Shown here in pieces: positions 43,000 through 52,047 of a stretch of DNA of 64,000 nucleotides. The position numbers and the translations under genes were made by a program. How positions within the stretch are numbered: position 1 is the stretch's first letter; each line of letters opens with the position of its first letter. Below the pieces are notes generated by a model. That model was not told where the DNA came from. It saw only the letters and a list, made by a program, of their open reading frames with translations, and ran no database searches. Where the stretch lies: positions 1 to 64,000 of the forward strand of contig DAOTXL010000137.1 in NCBI GenBank assembly GCA_034435455.1, given 5' to 3'. The stretch comes from DAOTXL01 sp034435455 (GTDB taxonomy: Bacteria > Chloroflexota > Anaerolineae > JAAYZQ01).

Positions 43000-43757
43000 C
43001 CTGACACCCGGTTGTCCTCGCCTCGTACTCCCACCACCCGCGCCGGCACGCCACGAGCCAGGCTATAAGGGGGCAGGTCATGGGTGACGACCGCCCCGGC
43101 TCCCACCACCGCGCCGCGCCCCACCGTCACCCCCCCCAGGACAATGACCGACGCTCCCAGCCACACATCGTCTTCAATGACGATGGGCCGCTCGACTGTG
43201 GGCTGGGCACGGATAGGCAGATCGCGCCGGGCAAAAGTATGGTCGCCGCAGATGAGCTGCACATCGTTGGCCAGCAGGACATCACAGCCGATCCGAATGC
43301 CGCCGTGGCCATAGAGCAGGCAGCGGTGACCGATGTAGGTCCGCTCGCCGATATGCACCTCGGCATCGCGGTAGGCGACCAGGTAACAGCCCGGCGACAA
43401 CCAGACGTCATCGTCTAACACAATGTGCCCCGTCGGCGAATGGGCATCCAGAAAGCAACCTTCGCCGATCATCACCCGACGGCCCAGGCGGATGCGGCGC
43501 GGCACCTGCCAGCGCACATCCTTTTCGATAAAACAGCCTGCCCCGACATGTTCCAGCACAACGCGGTAGGCCAGCCCCCGCAACACCGATCCGGCCACGG
43601 TGGGCAACCCACTCAACAAGGTGAGGATCATCCCCTGCCACAGCCACGGCGCCAGGGTGCGGCTGCCACTTACCCGTTCTATGTAGTGCAGCAGATTGCC
43701 GCGCAGCCCTCGCCTCATTGTTGCCGCCTGGTAGCGGCCGCCGTCGGATTGAGTCAT
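42996..43757 (-). CDS. Hexapeptide-repeat acyltransferase (LbH family)
   Basis: 253 residues. The N-terminal part (about 1-75) has a hydrophobic start. From about residue 80 there are left-handed beta-helix hexapeptide repeats (IRLGRRVMIGEGCFLDA, HIVLDDDVWLSPGCYLVAY, DVWLGASVIVLGGVTVGRGAVVGAGAVVTHDLPP). The HTFARRDLPI loop is typical of the maltose/colanic acetyltransferase (WcaF-like) branch. It probably O-acetylates a sugar of the surface glycan using acetyl-CoA. Both ends overlap its neighbours by four bases, so it is tightly coupled to the GT-C gene upstream and the flippase-like gene downstream. Confidence 0.9.
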   Translation of the reverse strand: MTQSDGGRYQAATMRRGLRGNLLHYIERVSGSRTLAPWLWQGMILTLLSGLPTVAGSVLRGLAYRVVLEHVGAGCFIEKDVRWQVPRRIRLGRRVMIGEGCFLDAHSPTGHIVLDDDVWLSPGCYLVAYRDAEVHIGERTYIGHRCLLYGHGGIRIGCDVLLANDVQLICGDHTFARRDLPIRAQPTVERPIVIEDDVWLGASVIVLGGVTVGRGAVVGAGAVVTHDLPPYSLARGVPARVVGVRGEDNRVSG

Positions 43758-46084
43758 GGTTTCAACTCGATACAGGCGATCTCGACAAAATCACCGCCGT
43801 TATCCAGAGGCAGGCGACTGCCTTCGGCACGGTACAGACCGGCGATGAGGCGGTACGTGCCGGGGGATAATGTCGGGCTGAAATCCAGGTCGTGTTCGTC
43901 GGTCACCACTTCGCCAGGGTCCCAGTAAGAGGTGGGATACCACCCGTCCACCGGCAGGGCATCCCACTGGCGGGCGATCTGTCCTGCACTGTCCAGCAGA
44001 TGGAGAAAGACGGTATAGTCGGCATCCAAGCCGGCCGGGCCTGCCTGCCAGGCCAGCTTCAGGTGGGCTCTGCCGCCCGGCCGCATATCGCCCTCCAGGC
44101 TGACCAGGTAGAGGGCTGTCCCATTGCCAAAGTGGGCAAGAGGCCCACCCGGTGGCAATAGCCGGCTGTCTCCCCCCACCGTCAGGAAATCGAGTGTCAC
44201 CCGCTCGCCCACCGGTTCCAGGGTGACAGGGCGGTAGAGGCCCGTTTCCAGACGGTAGCGGCCCGGCGGCAGGTCGGCGGGCAGGGTCAGCGGGTGGCGG
44301 TCGGGGAGGGGCTGGCTCCGCTCCGAGCGGGGCCAGCGTTCCACAGGATAGATCCCCCCCAGCGGCGGCGCATCGTGCCCGGCTACTCCCTTGCCCGTCT
44401 GGTCTACCAGGTGGACAAAGGCTGTGTATCGTCCCTGTGGTTCACCCGATTCCCAGCGCAGGGTGACGGTCACCACCTCACCGGGCCGGGGCCGGTCATT
44501 GCTCAAGGCGTAGCCGACCAGGCGCAGTTGGGCGTCGAACCAGACGTTGAGGGGATGGTCTACGGCCGGTGGCGGTTCGGCGGGCCGGGAGCGAAAGACA
44601 AACACGCCGCGCTCAAAGGCCACCAGGTCGGATCGATCCCACAGCAGATGCAGGAATTCGGAGCTGAAATGGCTGTTCAGACGCGCTTCATCGGCCACAA
44701 ACCACAGGCGCGGGTGGGTCTGGAACGCCTCGGCCAGGCGCCCGGCCGAATCGAGGAGCGGCAAAGCGGTCCAGCCATCTACCCGACGGCCATTGCGTTC
44801 CACGATCAGCGCCTGCGCTCCCTCCTCAACGGCCAGGTAATCGCAATGGCCCAGCGTGACCAGCGCCGCCGCCGGCGCGATGGTCGCCAGGGCATCACCG
44901 GCGGCCCATTGCTGACCGACGACGGCCAGGGCGCGGTCATAGCCCCACTCGTCGCGGGTGGCCGCTGCGCGGGCGCCGGGGTAGGCCAGCCAGGCGCTCA
45001 AGAGGACCAGCCCAGCGGTCAGCCCGGCCGGCATCCAGCGGGCCGAAAGGGGGGGCATCCGCTTCGCCAGGCCGCCCAGGGCAGGGATGGCCACCCCCTC
45101 CCCACCCAGGAGGAACAGAGGTAAGAGGGAGTAGAGGTAACGGGGTTCGCGCCATGTCTCGCCCACTATCAGCAACATCTCCAGCACAACAGAGGTCACC
45201 AGGAAGGCAATACAGGGCACCGCCCGCCGCCAGGCCAGGGCTGATCGCCGATGGAGGAGCAGCCAGCCTATCCCTCCGGCCAGCAACAGGGCCACCATCA
45301 GGCGGGTTGGATCGGTGAAGAAGGTCAACAGATGCTTCCCACCCGTCAATGGTCGGGTCAGGTCCACAAAGGCGCGTGGTTCGGCGCTGGGGACCGATCC
45401 GGCCGGGACCATGAGCTGATAGAGGAACCAGCGCCCCACCACGCCGGCGGCCAGGGTGCCGGCCTGGAGCCAGACGACCGGCTGCCGCAGCCAACGCCAA
45501 CCCCGGCCCGCCAGGGCCAGGATGGCAAAGGGGGGAAGCAGCAACAAGACAAGGGGTTGATCGGCCAGGGCTATCAGCAGCAGACCGACCGCCAGCCAGC
45601 GAGGAGCGGGTCGGTCGGCCTCCACTGCGCCCCGCATCCAGGCCAGAAAGGCAGCCAGGACCAGCAGTTGCAACAGAGCATAGGTCCGCGCCCGCCCCCC
45701 CCACACGATGGCTTCGGCATCCAGGGCCAGCCACAGGACAGCCAGGCCCAGCGGCGCCGTGTGGAACAGCCGACGCGCGGCGTAGAGGGTCAAGGCCAGG
45801 GTTGCGGTGCTCAGGGCCAGGGCAGGCAGACGGGCTACAAACAGGTTGAACGCCCCTCCCCAGGCCAGGACAACAGCATCCAGATAGGTGAAGATCAGAC
45901 CCTGGGTGTAAATCGCCCCGGATGGAAAGCGGGGCAGGCCGGTGGCCAGCACCTGCTGCGCGGCCCAGACGGTGGTGAACTCGTCAATGTACGGGCTGGC
46001 ATGGGTGGCATAAGCCAGACGCAGGACCAGGCCGGTCAGCACCGCCCCTGCCCCCACAAGTTTGCCGATAGCCCGGCCTTTCAC
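43754..46084 (-). CDS. GT-C membrane glycosyltransferase with two C-terminal beta-sandwich modules
   Basis: 776 residues. Close in layout to the gene at 33979-36483: first loop SPYIDEFTTVWAAQQVL, about 12 TM helices including EAIVWGGRARTYALLQ, a soluble domain, and then two beta-sandwich modules. The modules carry LVGYALSNDRPRPGEVVTVTLRW, GRYTAFVHLVD, ADYTVFLHLLD, and PPGRYRLETGLY / SPGTYRLIAGLY. The N-terminus overlaps the methyltransferase stop, and the C-terminus overlaps the acetyltransferase start, each by four bases. Likely an outer-face glycosyltransferase; the paralogue pair suggests gene duplication. Confidence 0.85.
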   Translation of the reverse strand: MKGRAIGKLVGAGAVLTGLVLRLAYATHASPYIDEFTTVWAAQQVLATGLPRFPSGAIYTQGLIFTYLDAVVLAWGGAFNLFVARLPALALSTATLALTLYAARRLFHTAPLGLAVLWLALDAEAIVWGGRARTYALLQLLVLAAFLAWMRGAVEADRPAPRWLAVGLLLIALADQPLVLLLLPPFAILALAGRGWRWLRQPVVWLQAGTLAAGVVGRWFLYQLMVPAGSVPSAEPRAFVDLTRPLTGGKHLLTFFTDPTRLMVALLLAGGIGWLLLHRRSALAWRRAVPCIAFLVTSVVLEMLLIVGETWREPRYLYSLLPLFLLGGEGVAIPALGGLAKRMPPLSARWMPAGLTAGLVLLSAWLAYPGARAAATRDEWGYDRALAVVGQQWAAGDALATIAPAAALVTLGHCDYLAVEEGAQALIVERNGRRVDGWTALPLLDSAGRLAEAFQTHPRLWFVADEARLNSHFSSEFLHLLWDRSDLVAFERGVFVFRSRPAEPPPAVDHPLNVWFDAQLRLVGYALSNDRPRPGEVVTVTLRWESGEPQGRYTAFVHLVDQTGKGVAGHDAPPLGGIYPVERWPRSERSQPLPDRHPLTLPADLPPGRYRLETGLYRPVTLEPVGERVTLDFLTVGGDSRLLPPGGPLAHFGNGTALYLVSLEGDMRPGGRAHLKLAWQAGPAGLDADYTVFLHLLDSAGQIARQWDALPVDGWYPTSYWDPGEVVTDEHDLDFSPTLSPGTYRLIAGLYRAEGSRLPLDNGGDFVEIACIELKP

Positions 46085-46959
46085 CCGGTGCCTCCTTCTT
46101 TGCGGGCGACGATGGCCAACCCCCGCCCCTGCCCCTGCTTCCGGTCGTCCGACCGGGCAGCCAGCGGATAGAGCAAAAGCGAGGAGAGCATATACAGCAG
46201 CCGCCCCAGGCCCCGCTCCGGGTCCAGGCCGCGCAGGGCATGGAAAGCCTCGAACTGGGCCGCACCCACCCCGGTCAGATAGGGCCGGCTGTCGAGGAGG
46301 GTGAGGCCCAGGCCTGACAGGCGATCTGTCAGCTCGTCGCGGCAGTAGCGGCGGCGGACGGCGTAGAGGTCGTCCAGGCGGGCGTCCAATCCGGCGGTCA
46401 CCGACGGGGCCGTAACTACCTGGGGAGCCAAAAGACGCCTCTTCAATCCCGACGGCAGCCGCTCCAGGAAACCCAGAGCCAGGCCATGTTCGACGCCATC
46501 TACGGTGAGGAACAGGACCCCCCCGGGCCGCAGCGCGCGGGCCATGCCTGCCAGGGCTGCCCCATCATCGGCGATGTGCTCCAGCACACAGTTGCACACC
46601 ACCAGGTCGAACCGTCCCTCGGCCAGGGGCAGGTCCGTTCCGTCGGCGGCCAGGAAGAGTGTCCGCCCACCCAGCCCCAGACGACAGGCGACATGCACCG
46701 CCCCGGTCAGCGCCGGCCGGGCCAGGTCACAGCCGACCAGGGTCGCGCCCCGCCGGGCCAGCTCCAGGGAGTAGAGGCCGTGGCCGCAGCCCACGTCCAG
46801 CACACGTTTCCCCTCCACCTGCCGCACCCAGGGGGCCAGCAGGCGCAGCTCCAGGGCGCGCATCAGGTTGAGATAGCGCAGGACGGGGAGCAAATGACGG
46901 GCCAACGGGCGTGGCAGCCGCGCCAAAAGCCTGCCCAGGCTCACGCCGGGTTCCCCCAC
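46081..46959 (-). CDS. SAM-dependent methyltransferase
   Basis: 292 residues from a GTG at 46959 that overlaps the TAG of the upstream gene by one base; a GTG at 46944 is an alternative. The class I fold shows motif I VLDVGCGHGLYSLELARRG (about residues 60-80), VGCDLARPAL, and motif VVCNCVLEHIADDGAALAGMARALRPGGVL, typical of UbiE/Methyltransf_11. The C-terminal 100 residues are specific and unrecognised. The long frame back to 47274 is a shadow. In this operon it may methylate a sugar or polyprenyl intermediate; the substrate is unknown. Confidence 0.87.
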   Translation of the reverse strand: MGEPGVSLGRLLARLPRPLARHLLPVLRYLNLMRALELRLLAPWVRQVEGKRVLDVGCGHGLYSLELARRGATLVGCDLARPALTGAVHVACRLGLGGRTLFLAADGTDLPLAEGRFDLVVCNCVLEHIADDGAALAGMARALRPGGVLFLTVDGVEHGLALGFLERLPSGLKRRLLAPQVVTAPSVTAGLDARLDDLYAVRRRYCRDELTDRLSGLGLTLLDSRPYLTGVGAAQFEAFHALRGLDPERGLGRLLYMLSSLLLYPLAARSDDRKQGQGRGLAIVARKEGGTG

Positions 46960-49900
46960 TACTTCAGCACCACCGGCAGCCAGACAAAGCTGGCTCCCGG
47001 CAGGGACGACCCCAGGCTCACCTCGTCCAGGCGGAGCGCCGCGCTGTCGGAAACGGTGAAGGTCAGGGTCACGGCCTGACCAACAGCCGCCTCCACCGGC
47101 AACCAGAGGTGGCTCCACCCGCCGGCCGAGATGGTCTGGGTCTGGCTGATGGGCGTGCCCTCCAATGCCACCTGGAGTGTGCTGCTGCCGCTGCCCTCCT
47201 CGTCCAGCCGCACCAGGAAGGACAGGGTGGCATCGGTCAGGCCGGTCGGCAGCGACAGAGGTTGTTTGAGCCACGACCGCTCGCTCAGGCCGCCAAGGAG
47301 CACCGCCCAGTTGCCGGCGTGAGCGGCGGTGACGCGCGTCGGCGTGAGGGTGCCCCCCGGCTGCCAGTCGCCCCAGCCGCTTTCAAAGCCACCGTTGGTT
47401 ACCATGTCGTCCAGCGGGGGGAGCACCAGGTCCACGCCGCTCAGATCACCCGCAACCGACAGGTGCAGCGGCGGCAGGAGGCCAAAGTTGTCGTGCTCGA
47501 CGAGCAGATCATAGGTGCCGGCGTCGGCCAGGTAGGCCAGGTAGCCGCCCGGCCGCCGCTCGACGTTCAGGGCGGCAGGTGTCAGGGTCACACCGGCTCC
47601 GGCGACCGGTTGGTGGCGCACCGTCCAGACGTTGCCGGCCACGGAAAAGCGGGCCAGTTTCGTGTACGCCAGGGAGGACCAGCCGCTCCAGTTGCCGGCC
47701 TGATCGCGGGCCCGGACGTGGAAGTAGTAGGTCTGGCCGTACTGGGGCGGCATCGGGTCGAAGGTGCCCGAGGTGAAGGGGGTGGATGACAGCCAGGAGT
47801 TCCACGTCCCTGTCGGCCCGACGCGGACCTCCACATCGTAGGCCGTCACCGCCGAGCAGTCGTCGGTCGCCCACCATTGCAGGGGGAACGGCGCTTTTTG
47901 GGCGAGGGGCAGGGGGCTTATCCCGACGTTGTAAGGCGGTCCGTCATCGGTGATCTGGGTGTAAGCCGGGGTGCTGTAGTCGCTCTGATTGCCGGCCGCA
48001 TCCCGGCCCCGCACCCGGAAGCCAACGACGGCATTGTAGAGGCCGCTGGTATAGAGGCCGCTGGTGTCCGGCGTGTCCAGCAGCCAGTCGGTCCACTCGC
48101 CGCCGTTGACATTGACCTGGACATCATAGCTCACCACCCAACTGACATTGTCGCTGCCGTTCCAGTTCACCGTCACCTGGCCGCACAGGCTCTGCGGTGG
48201 CAGCGACTCGATCCAGGTCTGCGGCGGGGTGGTATCCTCGTAGAGCCAGGAATACTCGTCCAGCACCTCGGCGTACCAGTTATCGGCCAGGAGCTGCATC
48301 CCGGCGCCGTTGGGGTGCTTGGGATCCCACATGAGCGATTCCCAATCCCCATAATTCAGGAATGCCTGCCAGTTGTCGGCCAGAGGCACTCTCTTGGTCG
48401 CAGCTACATCCCGGATATAGTCGTTCATCGTTTGGGTCTGATGGTAGTAACCATCGGTGCGGGGGATGATGGTGCTCAGCCAGGGGCGGATGCCGTCAAT
48501 GTTGGAATATTTTTTGAGGATGTCAATAATGATCGCCAGGTCCTGGGCGACCTCGTTGGGCGAACGGCCCTGGGTCACGTCGTTGGTGCCCTCCATGATC
48601 AGCGGGAACTGGGGCAGGTAGAGCGTCGCTTCGTTGCCGATCCTTTTCCGCAGGGCGCTGACCATTTCGCCGGGGATGCCCCGGTTGATGACCTCCGACG
48701 GGGTGACGCGGGCGTCCAGTTTGGCCTCCAGGCGGGCAGGATAGTCGCCCACCGGCTGGCCTGAACCGGGCGGGTCGTCATACTGCCCCCAGGTGATGCT
48801 ATCACCCCAGGCCACGTAGCGGTTGTAGATGCATTGGCCTTCTGGGGCGGGGGCGGATTGGGGCAGGGACCGGGGCAGGGGTTGGTGCGAGGGGCCCGGC
48901 CGGCTGCCGGCCAGGGGGACCGCCGTGCCGGCGGTCAGGTCGGTCCACAGCAGCCAGGGTGGGTCGGCCGCCAGCAACAGGGGTGCCTCAGCCGCTGCCT
49001 GCTCCACGGCCCAGACGGGGGGCGACGGGATGCCCTTCTGCCAGGTGGTGTAGGCGATCCCCGAAGGGGGCCCCAACACAGCCCAGGCCAGGTGAGGGGT
49101 GCCGTCGCTGCCGAAGGTCAGGCTGGGGCGTTGCTCCTCCACCGGCAGGCCGGTCGGCGAGGAAACCATCTCCTCAGCGCTCCAGGCAGCAGCATCGGCC
49201 TGCCAGTGGGCCAGGTAGATGCGCCAGTGAGCGTCGGTCCCTTCTCCGACCAGGCCCTGCCAGGCCAGCCACGGCTGCCCCTGCCCATCCAACGCCAGGG
49301 AGGGCCAGACGTCGGGCGTGCCATCTGGGGCGCTCACCGGCATCTCCGGCGACCAGCCTGCGCCGGTCCATCGGCTGGCAACCACCGCGTCGTCGAACAG
49401 CCCTTGACTGCTGACCCAGGCCAGCCAGGGGTGTCCCTTCCCATCCACAGCCAGGCGGGGTTGGGTGTCATAGGCCAGCGGGTCGGTGTCGTCCCGGCCT
49501 ACCTGTTCGGCGGGTAGCCAGGTCAGGCCGTCCCACCGCCGGGCATAGATTTCATCGTCGTTGCCGTCAAAACCAACCCAGGCCAGCCAGAAGCCGCCGT
49601 CGGGCGCGGCGGCCAGCGCCGGCTGTCGGGGCCGGGTGGAGGGTGCTGGGGACACCTCTTCCGGCCGGGACCAGCGGTAGCCCAGCCAGCGGCTGACGTA
49701 CAGGCGGCTGCTTTCCCGGCCCGCCGACGACCAGGCCAACCAGGGCGTGCCATCGGCGGCAAAGGCCAGGCTGGGGGTGTCGTCCCAGGCCGTCGGATTG
49801 ACATAGACCGGTTGGGGCGGCTGCCAGCCCTGGTCCGTCCAGCGGCTGAAAAACAGGTCGGCATCGTGGCCATCGTCGGCTGACCACACCGCCCACAGTT

Positions 49901-50048
49901 CGCCCTGCGGGCTGAGGGCGGCCGAGAAACCACGCAGGTCCACCACAGCCTCGCCTGCTGCCGTCGAAACCCCGTTCAGGGAGACCATCGCCACAGGTCC
50001 AATAACCACAAGAACGATTAAAAATCGTATGAAATAACACCCCTTCAT
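46959..50048 (-). CDS. Secreted beta-propeller / SGNH hydrolase / Fn3 / CBM-like multidomain protein
   Basis: 1029 residues from the ATG at 50048. A signal peptide is followed by a large beta-propeller (about 30-390) made of repeats such as GTPWLAWSSAGRES, GHPWLAWVSSQG and GQPWLAWQG. An SGNH/GDSL hydrolase domain (about 405-615) has block I GDSITWG near residue 413, the Asn block EGTNDVTQG, and the late DPKHPNGAG (Asp-His). Two Fn3-like domains follow (repeated W-x-SYDVQV, GYYFHVRARDQAGNWSGWS). The C-terminus has a CBM-like region (GGFESGWGDWQPGG) and ends FVWLPVVLK. It probably de-esterifies an extracellular glycan. Confidence 0.85.
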   Translation of the reverse strand: MKGCYFIRFLIVLVVIGPVAMVSLNGVSTAAGEAVVDLRGFSAALSPQGELWAVWSADDGHDADLFFSRWTDQGWQPPQPVYVNPTAWDDTPSLAFAADGTPWLAWSSAGRESSRLYVSRWLGYRWSRPEEVSPAPSTRPRQPALAAAPDGGFWLAWVGFDGNDDEIYARRWDGLTWLPAEQVGRDDTDPLAYDTQPRLAVDGKGHPWLAWVSSQGLFDDAVVASRWTGAGWSPEMPVSAPDGTPDVWPSLALDGQGQPWLAWQGLVGEGTDAHWRIYLAHWQADAAAWSAEEMVSSPTGLPVEEQRPSLTFGSDGTPHLAWAVLGPPSGIAYTTWQKGIPSPPVWAVEQAAAEAPLLLAADPPWLLWTDLTAGTAVPLAGSRPGPSHQPLPRSLPQSAPAPEGQCIYNRYVAWGDSITWGQYDDPPGSGQPVGDYPARLEAKLDARVTPSEVINRGIPGEMVSALRKRIGNEATLYLPQFPLIMEGTNDVTQGRSPNEVAQDLAIIIDILKKYSNIDGIRPWLSTIIPRTDGYYHQTQTMNDYIRDVAATKRVPLADNWQAFLNYGDWESLMWDPKHPNGAGMQLLADNWYAEVLDEYSWLYEDTTPPQTWIESLPPQSLCGQVTVNWNGSDNVSWVVSYDVQVNVNGGEWTDWLLDTPDTSGLYTSGLYNAVVGFRVRGRDAAGNQSDYSTPAYTQITDDGPPYNVGISPLPLAQKAPFPLQWWATDDCSAVTAYDVEVRVGPTGTWNSWLSSTPFTSGTFDPMPPQYGQTYYFHVRARDQAGNWSGWSSLAYTKLARFSVAGNVWTVRHQPVAGAGVTLTPAALNVERRPGGYLAYLADAGTYDLLVEHDNFGLLPPLHLSVAGDLSGVDLVLPPLDDMVTNGGFESGWGDWQPGGTLTPTRVTAAHAGNWAVLLGGLSERSWLKQPLSLPTGLTDATLSFLVRLDEEGSGSSTLQVALEGTPISQTQTISAGGWSHLWLPVEAAVGQAVTLTFTVSDSAALRLDEVSLGSSLPGASFVWLPVVLK

Positions 50049-50143
50049 ACGCCACTCCCACCCGTTGTAGCCAGATTTTGGGTTGCAGACCGACATGGCT
50101 CTCGGCCTGCTCCGAAGGCAGTTCAAGGCCCCCGGTTTTTCTA

Positions 50144-50172
50144 ATTGTCGCATGGCTTACAACAGATTGCAA
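50144..50172 (-). promoter_or_regulatory. Weak promoter candidate upstream of the SGNH gene
   Basis: On the minus strand, TTGCAA (50172-50167), 17-bp spacer, GACAAT (50149-50144). It would give the large secreted protein a leader of about 90 bases. Confidence 0.4.
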
Positions 50173-50195
50173 ATCGCCGCCGCCCCCAGGTCGGT

Positions 50196-52034
50196 TCAGG
50201 GCGGCGACGGCACGAGCGGCCTCAACTCCGCCTCGCCGGCAAAAATGGCCTCCAGCTCCTGGCCATCCGGGGCAAAAGCGGGCAGCCGCACAGCATCCGG
50301 TCCGTGCAACCCGATATGAAAGCGAACCAGGGCCGGTCCCTCTGCCCGCCAGGAGATGGGCACATAGGCTGTGTCCACGATCACCTCCCCCGGCTGCCAC
50401 AGACTGGTGGGATAGCTCCCGCCGCCGTGGTAGGTATCCAGTTGCCCTACCCGTTTGCCCTCGTCGGTCACAACGTGGACAAACAGGCTATAGTCCTGCT
50501 CCGTCGAGGCCAGAACGCGCCAGACAAGGGTCAGCGGCACCCGGTCGCCGGGATGGAACGGCCCATCCGGCAGGCGATAGCCCACCAGTTCACAGCAGTC
50601 ACCAAAGCGCACCTGGAGCGCGGCGAGGCCCGCCATGTCCACCCCCTGAATCCGCGGGGGCAGGGCATAGGCCGGCCGGATGAACAGGAACGGGCACAAC
50701 CCTGCCCACGTCGCCCACCCGACCAGGGCGACGTGGCCCACCGGCCATCGCCATCTGCGGGGCAGGAGTTCTGCCCAGCCGGCCACCAGGAACAGGGCAA
50801 TGGCCGGCAGGGCCGGGTAGAGCAGTCGCCCCTGGCTGGCGGGCGTCAGCGTCGTCCAGCGCAGCACGCCGGCGGCGACCAGGCCCAGCCAGGCGAGGAG
50901 CATCACCCCCCAGGCGGGGAGGCGGCGGCGGCGGAGGGTCCGTGCCAGGAGCAGGGCCGAGCCGATGGCCCCCATCCCCGTCAGGATGTCCATCAGCCGG
51001 TAAAAGAGTTCCGGGACCAGGATGTTGAACCAGCCAAAGAGCGCCCAGAAGGAATAGCGAAAGCCGTTAAACTCGCGCCAGGCTTTCACCAGCGAGGGCA
51101 GTTTGCGCCGGGTACCCATGATCGCCAGATGCACGCCCAGGCCGCTCAGGTCGCCATAGAGCTGCTGGTTGCGCCAGAACCACCAGCCGCACACGGCCAG
51201 CGCCGGGCCCAGGACCAGCAACCCGGCCGGCAGGAGCCAGCGCGGCCGCCTGGCCCGCCAGGCCAGCCAGAGCAGAGCGCCGCCCGCCAATGGCCAGAGC
51301 AGCAGGCCGCTGTACTTGGACAACACCGCCAGGCCCAGGAGCACCCCCAACCCTGCCAGTGCAGGCCGGCCGGGCTGTTGCCGGGTGTGGAGCCAGCTTA
51401 CCAGGAGGACCAGCACCCAGGCGGCGATCAGGATCACCAGGTTGTCGTTGTTGACCGAGGCGCTCAGGAAGAGGAATTGGGGGGTAAAGGCCACCAGCCC
51501 GGTCATCCCCAGGGCCACGCCCGGCCGCTCTGGGAGGGTGAGCCGCCCCAGGCGGTGGACGGCCAACAGCGTGCCCAGCGCCATGAGGGTCGAAAGCGCC
51601 CGCGCCAGATGGATGAACAGGGCGTTGTCGTGGTATGGCCAGCGTTCCTGCTGCGGGTCGTGGAGGACGCGGTTCTTGTTATCGGGCCGTTGAGGGTCGC
51701 CGATGGCGGCATAGGGGTTCACCCGGGCCAGGTTGTCGGCGCTGTTGTGAGGCAGCCAGCCCACCAGCCTGGCCGCCAGCCAGTAGTAGAGGGGGGGCTG
51801 CGTACCTTCCTGGGCCCACGGACCGGGCTGTTGGGCCTCCACGACCGGCAGGCCCTGCCCGTCGGCCAGCCAGACGACAAAGGCGACGTGCTGCAGTTCG
51901 TCGGGTGCCTCGTAGGGGGGCACACTGAGATTATAGAGGGTCGCCACGGTCAGGAACAGGATCAGGAGCACAACCAGGGGCCAGGGGCGGTCCGCTGCTC
52001 CCTCAGCCGGGGGGGACGCAGGGCAAGATGCCAT
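50196..52034 (-). CDS. GT-C membrane glycosyltransferase with one C-terminal beta-sandwich module
   Basis: 612 residues from the ATG at 52034; upstream frame to 52262 is a shadow of the radical SAM gene. First loop PPYEAPDELQHVAFVVWLADGQGLP holds an acidic position like GT39/GT83 enzymes; about 11 TM segments follow. The C-terminal part (CELVGYRLPDGPFHPGDRVPLTLVW...DYSLFVHVVTDEGKRVGQLD...YPTSLWQPGEVIVDTA) is a single beta-sandwich module. It is 13 bp after the radical SAM stop. Known relatives transfer sugars from polyprenyl phosphate; the acceptor is unknown. Confidence 0.83.
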   Translation of the reverse strand: MASCPASPPAEGAADRPWPLVVLLILFLTVATLYNLSVPPYEAPDELQHVAFVVWLADGQGLPVVEAQQPGPWAQEGTQPPLYYWLAARLVGWLPHNSADNLARVNPYAAIGDPQRPDNKNRVLHDPQQERWPYHDNALFIHLARALSTLMALGTLLAVHRLGRLTLPERPGVALGMTGLVAFTPQFLFLSASVNNDNLVILIAAWVLVLLVSWLHTRQQPGRPALAGLGVLLGLAVLSKYSGLLLWPLAGGALLWLAWRARRPRWLLPAGLLVLGPALAVCGWWFWRNQQLYGDLSGLGVHLAIMGTRRKLPSLVKAWREFNGFRYSFWALFGWFNILVPELFYRLMDILTGMGAIGSALLLARTLRRRRLPAWGVMLLAWLGLVAAGVLRWTTLTPASQGRLLYPALPAIALFLVAGWAELLPRRWRWPVGHVALVGWATWAGLCPFLFIRPAYALPPRIQGVDMAGLAALQVRFGDCCELVGYRLPDGPFHPGDRVPLTLVWRVLASTEQDYSLFVHVVTDEGKRVGQLDTYHGGGSYPTSLWQPGEVIVDTAYVPISWRAEGPALVRFHIGLHGPDAVRLPAFAPDGQELEAIFAGEAELRPLVPSPP

Positions 52035-52047
52035 TTTGCCTGGCCGG

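Noticed and set aside
46945..47274. N-terminal extension of the methyltransferase into the SGNH gene
   Set aside because: Low-complexity shadow text; a GTG with stop-start overlap lies at 46959.
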